Positions 8,484-15,874 of a stretch of DNA of 64,000 nt are shown piece after piece; the stretch's first letter is position 1, and each line of letters begins with the position of its first letter. The translations under genes and the position numbers were made by a program. Where the stretch lies: the NCBI RefSeq assembly GCF_052156635.1, contig NZ_JBQKUO010000001.1:930001-994000 (forward strand), given 5' to 3'. The notes beneath the pieces were generated by a model. The model had not been told where the DNA came from. It made no database searches and saw nothing but the letters and a program-made list of their open reading frames with translations. This stretch comes from Nitrospina sp052156635. Its GTDB lineage: Bacteria; Nitrospinota; Nitrospinia; Nitrospinales; Nitrospinaceae.

Positions 8484-8569
8484 CGGAGAGGGAGGGATTC
8501 GAACCCTCGGTAGGGGTCACCTACACACGCTTTCCAAGCGTGCGCCTTCAACCGCTCGGCCACCTCTCC
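8484..8569 (-). tRNA. tRNA-Ser (GGA)
   Basis: The minus strand shows acceptor GGAGAGG/CCTCTCC, a long serine-type variable arm, anticodon GGA within CTTGGAAAGC, and a GGTTCGAATCC T-arm. The 3' CCA is not encoded. It is one of four serine tRNAs clustered near serS. Confidence 0.96.
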
Positions 8570-8672
8570 TTGTTTCGGAATTTAGAGGAAACGGGTTGTC
8601 ATTAAGATTGGGCTGGGGGACCATCGATGCGCCCACCGGGCATTACCCCGTTACCCGTTCCCTGTATAGGAA

Positions 8673-8758
<86 letters not shown>

Positions 8759-8773
8759 CAAGGAAAAAATAAG

Positions 8774-8847
8774 TACGCCCAAGAGGACTCGAACCTCCGA
8801 CCTACGGTTCCGCAAACCGTCGCTCTATCCAGCTGAGCTATGGGCGC
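8774..8847 (-). tRNA. tRNA-Arg (GCG)
   Basis: The minus strand folds with acceptor GCGCCCA/TGGGCGT, D-arm GCTC..GAGC, anticodon stem ACGGT/ACCGT with loop TTGCGGA (anticodon GCG, reading CGC/CGU) and T-arm GGAGG TTCGAGT CCTCT. CCA is not encoded. Most bacteria use ACG (edited to ICG) for this box, so GCG is less common. Confidence 0.93.
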
Positions 8848-8906
8848 ATGATCTTTTAAAATTCGAATGTCGTGTTAATTGGCTTCCGCCGCCATGCCTG
8901 GCGCGG

Positions 8907-9524
8907 TCAACCTACGGATTCCGGAATGAAATCCATCAACTGCAAACTGTAGCGCGGATGCTCGAACGCGTACATCGCCGGGTACATGGCAAACGCCCAT
9001 CCGTCGAAAATCAGGTTGCCGCTGTCGGTGATGACCAGCCGGACCGCCGGGTTCTGCAACTCGTTGCCCTTCGACGTGATCTCGGATCCGGTCAGTACGA
9101 AGTTGGGCAGAAACGCGCCCGTCGTGACCGTGATGCCGCTCGTGCCCAGGGGGAAACTGTCCCCGAGGGTCACCGTTTTCGTTTCACTTTTCTCGTCGTC
9201 GGTCTTGTCGCGGACCAGTATTTTAACCGCTTTCCATTTTCCTTCAACTGTTTTCGGCACCACCAGCTTGCGGTTCACCTTTTCCGCCTGCTCGAGGTCC
9301 GGGTGTCCCTCCACTTCGGTGGCAGAGCCCTCGGCCATCTGCTGGTCGGTCAGAGGCGGGGCCTCACGCGAGAACGAGCCTTCCACGTCCTGCGGTTTTT
9401 CGTTGAGCGCCGCGACGTCCACCGCGCCTGCGGTGTCCTTGCCGTCGGAGTCGCCCATGGAGCAGGCCGCGCCGAGAAAAGCGATTACCATAGCAAGGAC
9501 CGCGGTCCGAAACAATGATTTCAT
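8907..9524 (-). CDS. DUF2155-like lipoprotein
   Basis: This encodes 205 residues beginning with a lipoprotein signal (MKSLFRTAVLAMVIAFLGAAC, lipobox LGAAC). An acidic linker follows. The C-terminal half has the pattern I associate with DUF2155: GKWKAVKILVRDK, then an FLPNFVLTG segment, NPAVRLVI, and FDGWAFAMYPAMYAFEHPRYSL. Function of that family is not established. The longer upstream frame lacks a ribosome site and would bury the signal peptide, so the ATG at 9522-9524 is chosen. The gene stands alone between tRNA genes and an oxidoreductase gene. Confidence 0.75.
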   Translation of the reverse strand: MKSLFRTAVLAMVIAFLGAACSMGDSDGKDTAGAVDVAALNEKPQDVEGSFSREAPPLTDQQMAEGSATEVEGHPDLEQAEKVNRKLVVPKTVEGKWKAVKILVRDKTDDEKSETKTVTLGDSFPLGTSGITVTTGAFLPNFVLTGSEITSKGNELQNPAVRLVITDSGNLIFDGWAFAMYPAMYAFEHPRYSLQLMDFIPESVG

Positions 9525-9756
9525 TGAAGTTTTCACAAATAACCTTCCCGCCCCGGCTGGAACCCGGTGGCAACGGAATTTCTTATTCAATAAAACGATT
9601 TGGTAGAGCCACTTTACCAGAAACCGGGAGCCCCCGTCCACAAATCTCAAGTGGTTGAATAAAAAGGAATGGTCGCCCGCCGAAGTGAATTGGGGCGTGG
9701 CGTTTTCTCCGTCGATGTGCGGGCCGGGTAAGACAGGGATTGCTGATCTGCACTTG

Positions 9757-10758
9757 CTATGAATTCTCCAGCACGATTTTTCCGGTGTGCTTGTTGCTGG
9801 CGAACAGGGCGTGCGCTTCGTTCGCCTCGGCATAGCGAAACCGTTTCTCGTGGAGGAGGGGTTTCAGTTTTCCCGAATCGGCCAGCCGGGCCACCACGCT
9901 CAGGATGTGACCGTGGTCGGCGCGCTTCTCGCCCGTGATCATTGGCAACAGCATGAAGACCAGGTGCAGGGACAATCCCTTGACGTGCATGTTCGTCAGG
10001 TCGTGCGTGTTCTGGCCGATGATCGACACCACGCGGCCCCACGGCGCGGCGGCCTCCAAAGATTTGTCGAGGGTGGCTCCCCCGACCGTGTCGTAGATCA
10101 CATCGAACCCCTTGCCGCCGGTCAGGCGCTTCACGTAATCCGCCACGCTTTCATCGCGGTAGAAAATGATATCGTCTGCGCCGAGGCTTTTGGCGAGGTC
10201 GGCCTTGTCCTGGGTGGAGACGGTGGTGGCCACGCGCAGTCCGCGTGTTTTGGCCAGTTGAATGGCAATGTGCCCGACCCCGCCCACTCCCGCGTGCACC
10301 AGCAGGGTGTCGTCCTGCGCGATTTTGGCGCGGTCGAACAGGCCTTCCCACGCGGTGATGCTGACCAGGGGCAGGGCGGCGGATTCCGCAAAGCCCAGGG
10401 TGGTGGGTTTTTTGGCGATCAGGTTGGCGTCCGCCAGCATGAAATCGGCGAGTGCCCCGTTCAGGTTTCCGGCCTGACCCTTCAGCCCTCCGGCGCACCC
10501 GTACACTTCGTCGCCCACTTGAAAATCGCTGACCCCGGCACCGACTTCGGCGACGACGCCCGCGACATCCATATGCAGGATGGCGGGCAGGTCCGGATTG
10601 ATACCCAGGTCGGCGGTCAGGATTTTGTGGTCGACCGGGTTGAGGCTGGTGGCCCGGGTTTCGATCAGCACATGGCCGGGCTGGACGGCGGGTTTGGCGG
10701 CTTCGCCCTCGACAAACTTGGCGGACTCGCCGTATTCATGCACCAGGTAGGCTTTCAT
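9757..10758 (-). CDS. Zinc-type alcohol dehydrogenase-like/quinone oxidoreductase (MDR family)
   Basis: This encodes 333 residues of a medium-chain dehydrogenase/reductase. The N-terminal GroES-like domain shows SLNPVDHKI and HMDVAGVV. The Rossmann domain shows the nucleotide-binding VHAGVGGVGHIAIQLA and the DVIYDTVGG segment typical of quinone-oxidoreductase relatives. The zinc-ligand cysteines of true alcohol dehydrogenases are absent, so it is probably a zinc-free NADPH-dependent reductase of quinones or enones. Substrate cannot be told from sequence. It is a single-gene unit (start ATG preceded by CAGGAG) upstream of the DUF2155 gene. Confidence 0.87.
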   Translation of the reverse strand: MKAYLVHEYGESAKFVEGEAAKPAVQPGHVLIETRATSLNPVDHKILTADLGINPDLPAILHMDVAGVVAEVGAGVSDFQVGDEVYGCAGGLKGQAGNLNGALADFMLADANLIAKKPTTLGFAESAALPLVSITAWEGLFDRAKIAQDDTLLVHAGVGGVGHIAIQLAKTRGLRVATTVSTQDKADLAKSLGADDIIFYRDESVADYVKRLTGGKGFDVIYDTVGGATLDKSLEAAAPWGRVVSIIGQNTHDLTNMHVKGLSLHLVFMLLPMITGEKRADHGHILSVVARLADSGKLKPLLHEKRFRYAEANEAHALFASNKHTGKIVLENS

Positions 10759-10835
10759 GAGTCACAACTCCTGTTCTAAAAACCAGAAGAGGGTTGAAGC
10801 CTGTCGATGGGCTCAACCCTCTTTTTCGGAATGAC

Positions 10836-10928
<93 letters not shown>

Positions 10929-11023
10929 TTGTATTCGTTTTCTTTTTTCGAGACGTCCCGGCACCGCTCCGGCCGGGGTTCCACTTCTTTCTTTTTTAAA
11001 ACGGGCCGCCCGCCCGCTGTATC

Positions 11024-11109
11024 TGGCGGAGGGAGTAGGATTCGAACCCACGGACCTTTCGGTCAACGGTTTTCAAGACCGCCGCCTTAAACCACTCGGC
11101 CATCCCTCC
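11024..11109 (-). tRNA. tRNA-Ser (TGA)
   Basis: The minus strand shows acceptor GGAGGGA/TCCCTCC, anticodon loop CTTGAAA (anticodon TGA, reading UCA/UCG), a variable arm GACCGAAAGGTC and an encoded 3' CCA. Confidence 0.96.
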
Positions 11110-11233
11110 ATTCATTCGGTATCGCCCTCGGTGACCTCAATGTACCCAAGTCCGGCCCAAACTGCAAGAAGTCATGGCTTTGGGGCCCGTCCGGCCCGCG
11201 CCCGGCTCCGCAAACTGCGAAACCGTACCAGAT

Positions 11234-12514
11234 TCAGCCGGGTTTGCCAATCACTTCCAGACCGTGCATGTAGGGACGGAGCGCCTCCGGCACGACCACG
11301 GTGCCGTCGGCCTGCTGGTAGTTTTCGAGGATGGCGACGAACAGGCGTCCCGCCGCCACGCCGGAGCCGTTCAGCGTGTGCACCAGCTGGTTGCCGCCAT
11401 CCCTGCTTTTGAAACGGATCTTCGCCCGCCGGGCCTGGTAGTCGGTGAAATTACTGCACGACGAAATTTCGCGGAACGTGTCCTGGGTCGGCAACCACAC
11501 TTCCAGATCGTACGTCTTCGCCGCGGAGAAGCCGAGGTCGCCGGTGCACAGGTTCATCACGCGGTAGTGCAGGCCGAGTTTTTGCAGGATCGATTCCGCG
11601 TGCGAGAGTAGTTTTTCCAGCTCGTCCCACGAGCGGTCCGGGTGCGCGAACTGCACCAGCTCCACCTTGTCGAACTGGTGCTGGCGGATGATGCCGTGCG
11701 TGTCCTTGCCGTACGATCCCGCCTCACGCCGGAAACACAGGGTGTAGGCGGTGTACTTGACCGGCAGGTCGTCCTCTTTCAGGATCTCGTCGCGGTGGTA
11801 GTTGGTGACCGGCACCTCGGCGGTCGGGATCAGGTAATAATCGTCTTCCAGCCGGAACAGGTCTTCCTTGAATTTGGGCAACTGCCCGGTGCCTTCCAGG
11901 CTTTCCTCGTTGACCAGCACCGGCGGGTACAACTCCGTGTAGCCGTTCTCGCGCGTCTGCACGTCGAGCATGAAGTTGATGAGCGCACGCAGGAGCTGCG
12001 CGCCCTGACCGCGGAACACGGCGAAACGCGCGCCGGAAATTTTGGCGGCGCGTTTGACATCGAGTAGGCCCAGCGCCTCGCCCACCTCCAGGTGGGTTTT
12101 CGGTTTGAAATCGAACTGCGGCTTCGTGCCCCACTCGCGCACGAATTCATTCTGTGTCTCGTCCCTGCCCTCCGGGGTGGTGTCGCTGGGCGCGTTGGGG
12201 ATGGCCAGCAGCGTGTCCCTCACCTGCCGTTCCAGGTCTTCCGCCGCATCGTCGAGTTCCTTGATGCGCACATTGATCTGTTTCACCTCGTCCATGAGCA
12301 CGCTGGCGTCCTCGCCTTTTTTCTTCAGCTGGCCCACCTCGTTCGACAGGGTTTTCTTTTTGTTTTTGAGCGTGTCGGCCTCGCGTTGCGCGTCGCGCCG
12401 TTCGGCATCGAGCCCGGCGAGGCGGTCGAGTCCGTCGGCAAACGCGTTTCCGCGCTGGGCCAGCCGGGCGCGCAGGCCTGCGGTGTCTTCGCGGATGAGT
12501 TTGATATCGAGCAT
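11234..12514 (-). CDS. serS: Seryl-tRNA synthetase
   Basis: This 426-residue class II synthetase charges tRNA-Ser with serine. The N-terminal arm (about residues 30-110) is a Lys/Glu-rich antiparallel coiled coil that reads the long variable arm of tRNA-Ser. The catalytic core shows motif 2 (TLCFRREAGSYGKDTHGIIRQHQF) with the FDKVELV segment, and motif 3 near the end (NGSGVAAGRLFVAILENYQ). The usual start MLDIKLIRE is used; the longer frame upstream would overlap the next gene. A TPR lipoprotein gene ends 8 bases upstream. All four serine tRNA types of the window lie just downstream. Confidence 0.97.
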   Translation of the reverse strand: MLDIKLIREDTAGLRARLAQRGNAFADGLDRLAGLDAERRDAQREADTLKNKKKTLSNEVGQLKKKGEDASVLMDEVKQINVRIKELDDAAEDLERQVRDTLLAIPNAPSDTTPEGRDETQNEFVREWGTKPQFDFKPKTHLEVGEALGLLDVKRAAKISGARFAVFRGQGAQLLRALINFMLDVQTRENGYTELYPPVLVNEESLEGTGQLPKFKEDLFRLEDDYYLIPTAEVPVTNYHRDEILKEDDLPVKYTAYTLCFRREAGSYGKDTHGIIRQHQFDKVELVQFAHPDRSWDELEKLLSHAESILQKLGLHYRVMNLCTGDLGFSAAKTYDLEVWLPTQDTFREISSCSNFTDYQARRAKIRFKSRDGGNQLVHTLNGSGVAAGRLFVAILENYQQADGTVVVPEALRPYMHGLEVIGKPG

Positions 12515-12522
12515 GAGCGTTC

Positions 12523-13371
12523 CTAATCTTTTCTGCGGCTTCGGTGGATTTTCCGCTTCGAGCGGCCACCCTTTTTGATGCGCTGTTCCAGCCCTTCCAG
12601 TTTCATTTTGATGAGCGCCGGGTAACGGTAGTTGCCATCCAGTCCCTGAAACCGTTCGTACGCCTGGTCCAGTTGACCCTCTTCCTCCAGGCACGAGGCC
12701 ATGATGAATTCCATGTCGCCTTCGAAATCGCTGCGTGGATACGCATTTTGAAACGCGGTGTAACGGGCGCGCGCTTCTTCACATTTCTTGAGCGAGAACA
12801 GGATTTCCATCATACGGAAATACGCACGTTCCGCCCAGTCGGATTTCGGGTAATTCTCGAGCAGGATCTCGAGTTCCATCAACGCCTGGTCGTAGTTGTG
12901 TTTTTTAAAAAAGATCGACGCAATGCGGAACTGATGCTCGGCGTTTTCATCCGGACGCTCGTTGAGGTTGATCAGGTTCTGGTACTCGATGATCGCCTGG
13001 TCGAGGTCCTTGATGTTGAGCTCCACGATTTCGGCGATGTACTTGCGCGAATCGTAGGCGAAGGGTCCCTTGGGGTTGCGTTTTGCCACGTCCTGGAAAA
13101 AACCGAGGGCCTTTTCGTAGTCGTCGAGGTCGAAGTAATGGATTTCACCCAGGCGAAACAGGGCTTCCTGCGCGATGGGGCCTTTCGGCGAGATTTCGAT
13201 GACGGCGCGGAACAGTTCGACGGCGCTGTGGCTGTGGCCGTCGATCCACCGGTCGTGCGCCTTTTCCAGCAACCGGCGCGGTTCGGAATCCGGCTGGCAG
13301 GCGCCGATGAACACGAGCGCCACAATCCAAATCAGAAACTGGAACTGGAATGCGATTCGAGAATCCAACAC
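12523..13371 (-). CDS. TPR-repeat lipoprotein (BamD-like)
   Basis: This encodes 282 residues. The N-terminus is a lipoprotein signal (hydrophobic LIWIVALVFIGAC, Cys about residue 25). The rest is a series of helical tetratricopeptide-like repeats (EALFRLGEIHYFDLDDYEKA, then AEHQFRIASIFFKKHNYDQA, then RAYFRMMEILFSLKKCEEA), ending in a very basic tail. This resembles outer-membrane lipoproteins such as BamD/YfiO that scaffold envelope complexes. Whether it is the true BamD is uncertain. It lies just upstream of serS on the same strand and may be co-transcribed with it. Confidence 0.7.
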   Translation of the reverse strand: MLDSRIAFQFQFLIWIVALVFIGACQPDSEPRRLLEKAHDRWIDGHSHSAVELFRAVIEISPKGPIAQEALFRLGEIHYFDLDDYEKALGFFQDVAKRNPKGPFAYDSRKYIAEIVELNIKDLDQAIIEYQNLINLNERPDENAEHQFRIASIFFKKHNYDQALMELEILLENYPKSDWAERAYFRMMEILFSLKKCEEARARYTAFQNAYPRSDFEGDMEFIMASCLEEEGQLDQAYERFQGLDGNYRYPALIKMKLEGLEQRIKKGGRSKRKIHRSRRKD

Positions 13372-13407
13372 GATCCGCCTTAATGGGGTTTGGTGACCGG
13401 GCAGGGA

Positions 13408-15825
13408 TCAGTCTTCGAGTTTTTCAAATCCGACGATCTGCGTGCCTTCTTCCATGCGGACCAGGCGCACGCCCTGCGTGTTGCGGCCCATGACGGAAAT
13501 TTCACTGACTTCCATGCGGACGATGTTGCCGCGCGAGGTGACCACCAGCAGTTCGTCGTCGTCCTGCACCTGCTCGACGCCGACGAGGTGGCCGGTTTTT
13601 TCGTTGCAGCGGAGGGTGATGACGCCGCGGCCGCCGCGGCCCTGCACGGGGTAGTCGTCGATCGGCGTGCGCTTGCCCAGCCCGTTTTCCGCCACCGCCA
13701 GCAGGTGTTTGCCCGGTTCCACGATTTCCGCGCCCACCACCCGGTCGCCGTCCTTGAAACGGATGCCCGTCACGCCGCGTCCGGTGCGGCCGATGGGGCG
13801 CACGTCCTGCTCGTCAAAGCGGATGGCCATGCCGGAGCGGGTGGCCATCAGGATGTGCTGTTTGCCGTCGCTGATGAGCGCGGTGATGACGCGGTCGCCC
13901 TCGTCCAGCGTGAGGCCGATGATGCCGCCCTGGCGGGGCCGGCTGTAGGCTTCCATCGACGTCTTCTTCACGATGCCGCTCTCGGTGACGCAGGTGATGA
14001 ACTTGTCGGCTTCGAACGTGTCCACGGTGAGGATGCTGGCAATTTTCTCGTCCGGTTGCAACTGTATGAGGTTGGCGATGGACTTCCCCTTGGCGATGCG
14101 GCTCGCTTCCGGAATGTGATACACCTTGAGCCAGTGCACGCGGCCAAGGTTGGTGAACACCAGCAGGTAGTCGAGGTTCGACGCCACGAACACCTGGTGC
14201 ACCACGTCTTCCTCGTTGACCGCCATGCCCTTGATGCCCTTGCCGCCGCGTTTCTGCGCGCGGTAGTTGTCGATCAACTGGCGCTTGATGTAGCCGCCGC
14301 GGGAGTAGGTGACCACGACGTCCTCGTCGGCGATGAGGTCCTCGATGTCGATGTCCGCCTCGTCCGTCACCACGATCTCGGTGCGGCGCTCGTCGCCGTA
14401 CTTGTCTCGGATGCGGACCAGTTCTTTCTTGATGATGTCGAGCTTCACGTCCTCGTGGGCGAGGATGTTTTCGTATTCGGCGATTTCCTTGCGCACCGCT
14501 TCCAGGTCGTCCACGATCTTCTGCCGTTCGAGGCCGGTGAGGCGTTGCAGGCGCATCTCGAGGATGGCCTTGGCCTGCGCTTCCGACAGACCGAACTGCG
14601 TCATCAACCCGTCACGCGCGCTGGCGGGATCGGCGGCCTGGCGGATCAACTGCACCACTTCATCGAGGTGGTCGAGGGCGATTTTGAGGCCTTCCAGGAT
14701 ATGTTCGCGCTCGCGTGCTTTTTTGAGATCGTATTCCGTGCGGCGGGTGATGACCTCGCGGCGGAACAGCACGAACTGCTCGAGCGCGTCCTTGAGGTCC
14801 AGGAGACGCGGTTCGCGTCCCACCAGCGCCAGCAGGTTGATGCCGAAGGTTTCCTGCAGCTGCGTGTTCTTGTACAGGGTGTTCAGGATGACCTGGCTGT
14901 TGGCGCCCTTTTTGAGTTCAATCACCACACGGATGCCCTCGCGGTCGGATTCGTCGCGCAGGTCGCTGATGCCTTCGAGTTTCTTGTCGCGCACCAGTTG
15001 CGCGATCTTTTCCACGAGGCGCGCCTTGTTCACCTGGAACGGCAGCTCGCGGATGATGATCCATTCGCGGTCGCCTTTCGGGCTTTCCTCGATCTCCACC
15101 CGGCCGCGCACCTTGATCTGCCCGCGTCCGGTATGGTAAGCCGCGCGGATGCCGGCGGTGCCGTAAATCAGCCCCGCCGTCGGGAAATCCGGCCCGGGCA
15201 CGATTTTGATGAGGTCGTCGATACTGCACCCCGGGTTTTCGATGAGGTGGATGGCCGCGTTGACGATTTCCGTCAGGTTGTGCGGCGGAATGTTGGTCGC
15301 CATGCCGACGGCAATGCCCGACGAACCGTTGACCAGAAGATGCGGAAACGCCGCCGGAAGCACCGTGGGTTCCGTCGTCGATTCGTCGTAGTTGGCAATG
15401 AACTGAACGGTGTCTTTTTCGAGATCGTTGAGCAGCTCCTGCGTGATCTCGCGCATGCGGATTTCCGTGTAGCGCATCGCAGCCGCGGAGTCTCCGTCCA
15501 CCGACCCGAAGTTGCCCTGTCCGTCCACCAGCGGGTAGCGCAGCGCAAACGGCTGCGCCATGCGCACGATGGTGTCGTACACCGCCATCTCGCCGTGGGG
15601 ATGGTATTTACCGATGACATCGCCGACGATGCGCGCCGACTTGCGGTAGGGCCGGTTGAACACGTTGCCCTGGTCGTGCATGGCGTACAGGGAACGCCGG
15701 TGCACCGGTTTCAGTCCGTCGCGGATGTCCGGAAGCGCGCGGCCGATGATGACGCTCATCGCGTAATCGAGATACGCGCTCCGCATCTCGTCTTCGATAT
15801 TGATCAGCTCTACGGTCTGGCCCAT
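13408..15825 (-). CDS. gyrA: DNA gyrase subunit A
   Basis: This 805-residue subunit cuts and rejoins DNA. The N-terminal part shows YAMSVIIGRALPDIRDGLKPVHRR and the catalytic tyrosine in AMRYTEIRM (about Y119). The C-terminal beta-pinwheel carries a GyrA-box (RGGKGI), which marks gyrase rather than topoisomerase IV. At the quinolone-resistance region the sequence reads HPHGEMAVYD, so the position equal to Ser83 of E. coli is Met and Asp82 is Glu. It is followed upstream by gyrB on the same strand with about 50 bases between. Confidence 0.97.
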   Translation of the reverse strand: MGQTVELINIEDEMRSAYLDYAMSVIIGRALPDIRDGLKPVHRRSLYAMHDQGNVFNRPYRKSARIVGDVIGKYHPHGEMAVYDTIVRMAQPFALRYPLVDGQGNFGSVDGDSAAAMRYTEIRMREITQELLNDLEKDTVQFIANYDESTTEPTVLPAAFPHLLVNGSSGIAVGMATNIPPHNLTEIVNAAIHLIENPGCSIDDLIKIVPGPDFPTAGLIYGTAGIRAAYHTGRGQIKVRGRVEIEESPKGDREWIIIRELPFQVNKARLVEKIAQLVRDKKLEGISDLRDESDREGIRVVIELKKGANSQVILNTLYKNTQLQETFGINLLALVGREPRLLDLKDALEQFVLFRREVITRRTEYDLKKAREREHILEGLKIALDHLDEVVQLIRQAADPASARDGLMTQFGLSEAQAKAILEMRLQRLTGLERQKIVDDLEAVRKEIAEYENILAHEDVKLDIIKKELVRIRDKYGDERRTEIVVTDEADIDIEDLIADEDVVVTYSRGGYIKRQLIDNYRAQKRGGKGIKGMAVNEEDVVHQVFVASNLDYLLVFTNLGRVHWLKVYHIPEASRIAKGKSIANLIQLQPDEKIASILTVDTFEADKFITCVTESGIVKKTSMEAYSRPRQGGIIGLTLDEGDRVITALISDGKQHILMATRSGMAIRFDEQDVRPIGRTGRGVTGIRFKDGDRVVGAEIVEPGKHLLAVAENGLGKRTPIDDYPVQGRGGRGVITLRCNEKTGHLVGVEQVQDDDELLVVTSRGNIVRMEVSEISVMGRNTQGVRLVRMEEGTQIVGFEKLED

Positions 15826-15874
15826 GGGTCGTGTCTTTGGTTAAGGTCGTTGTGTGTTCTGCGCGGTGGCCGGC

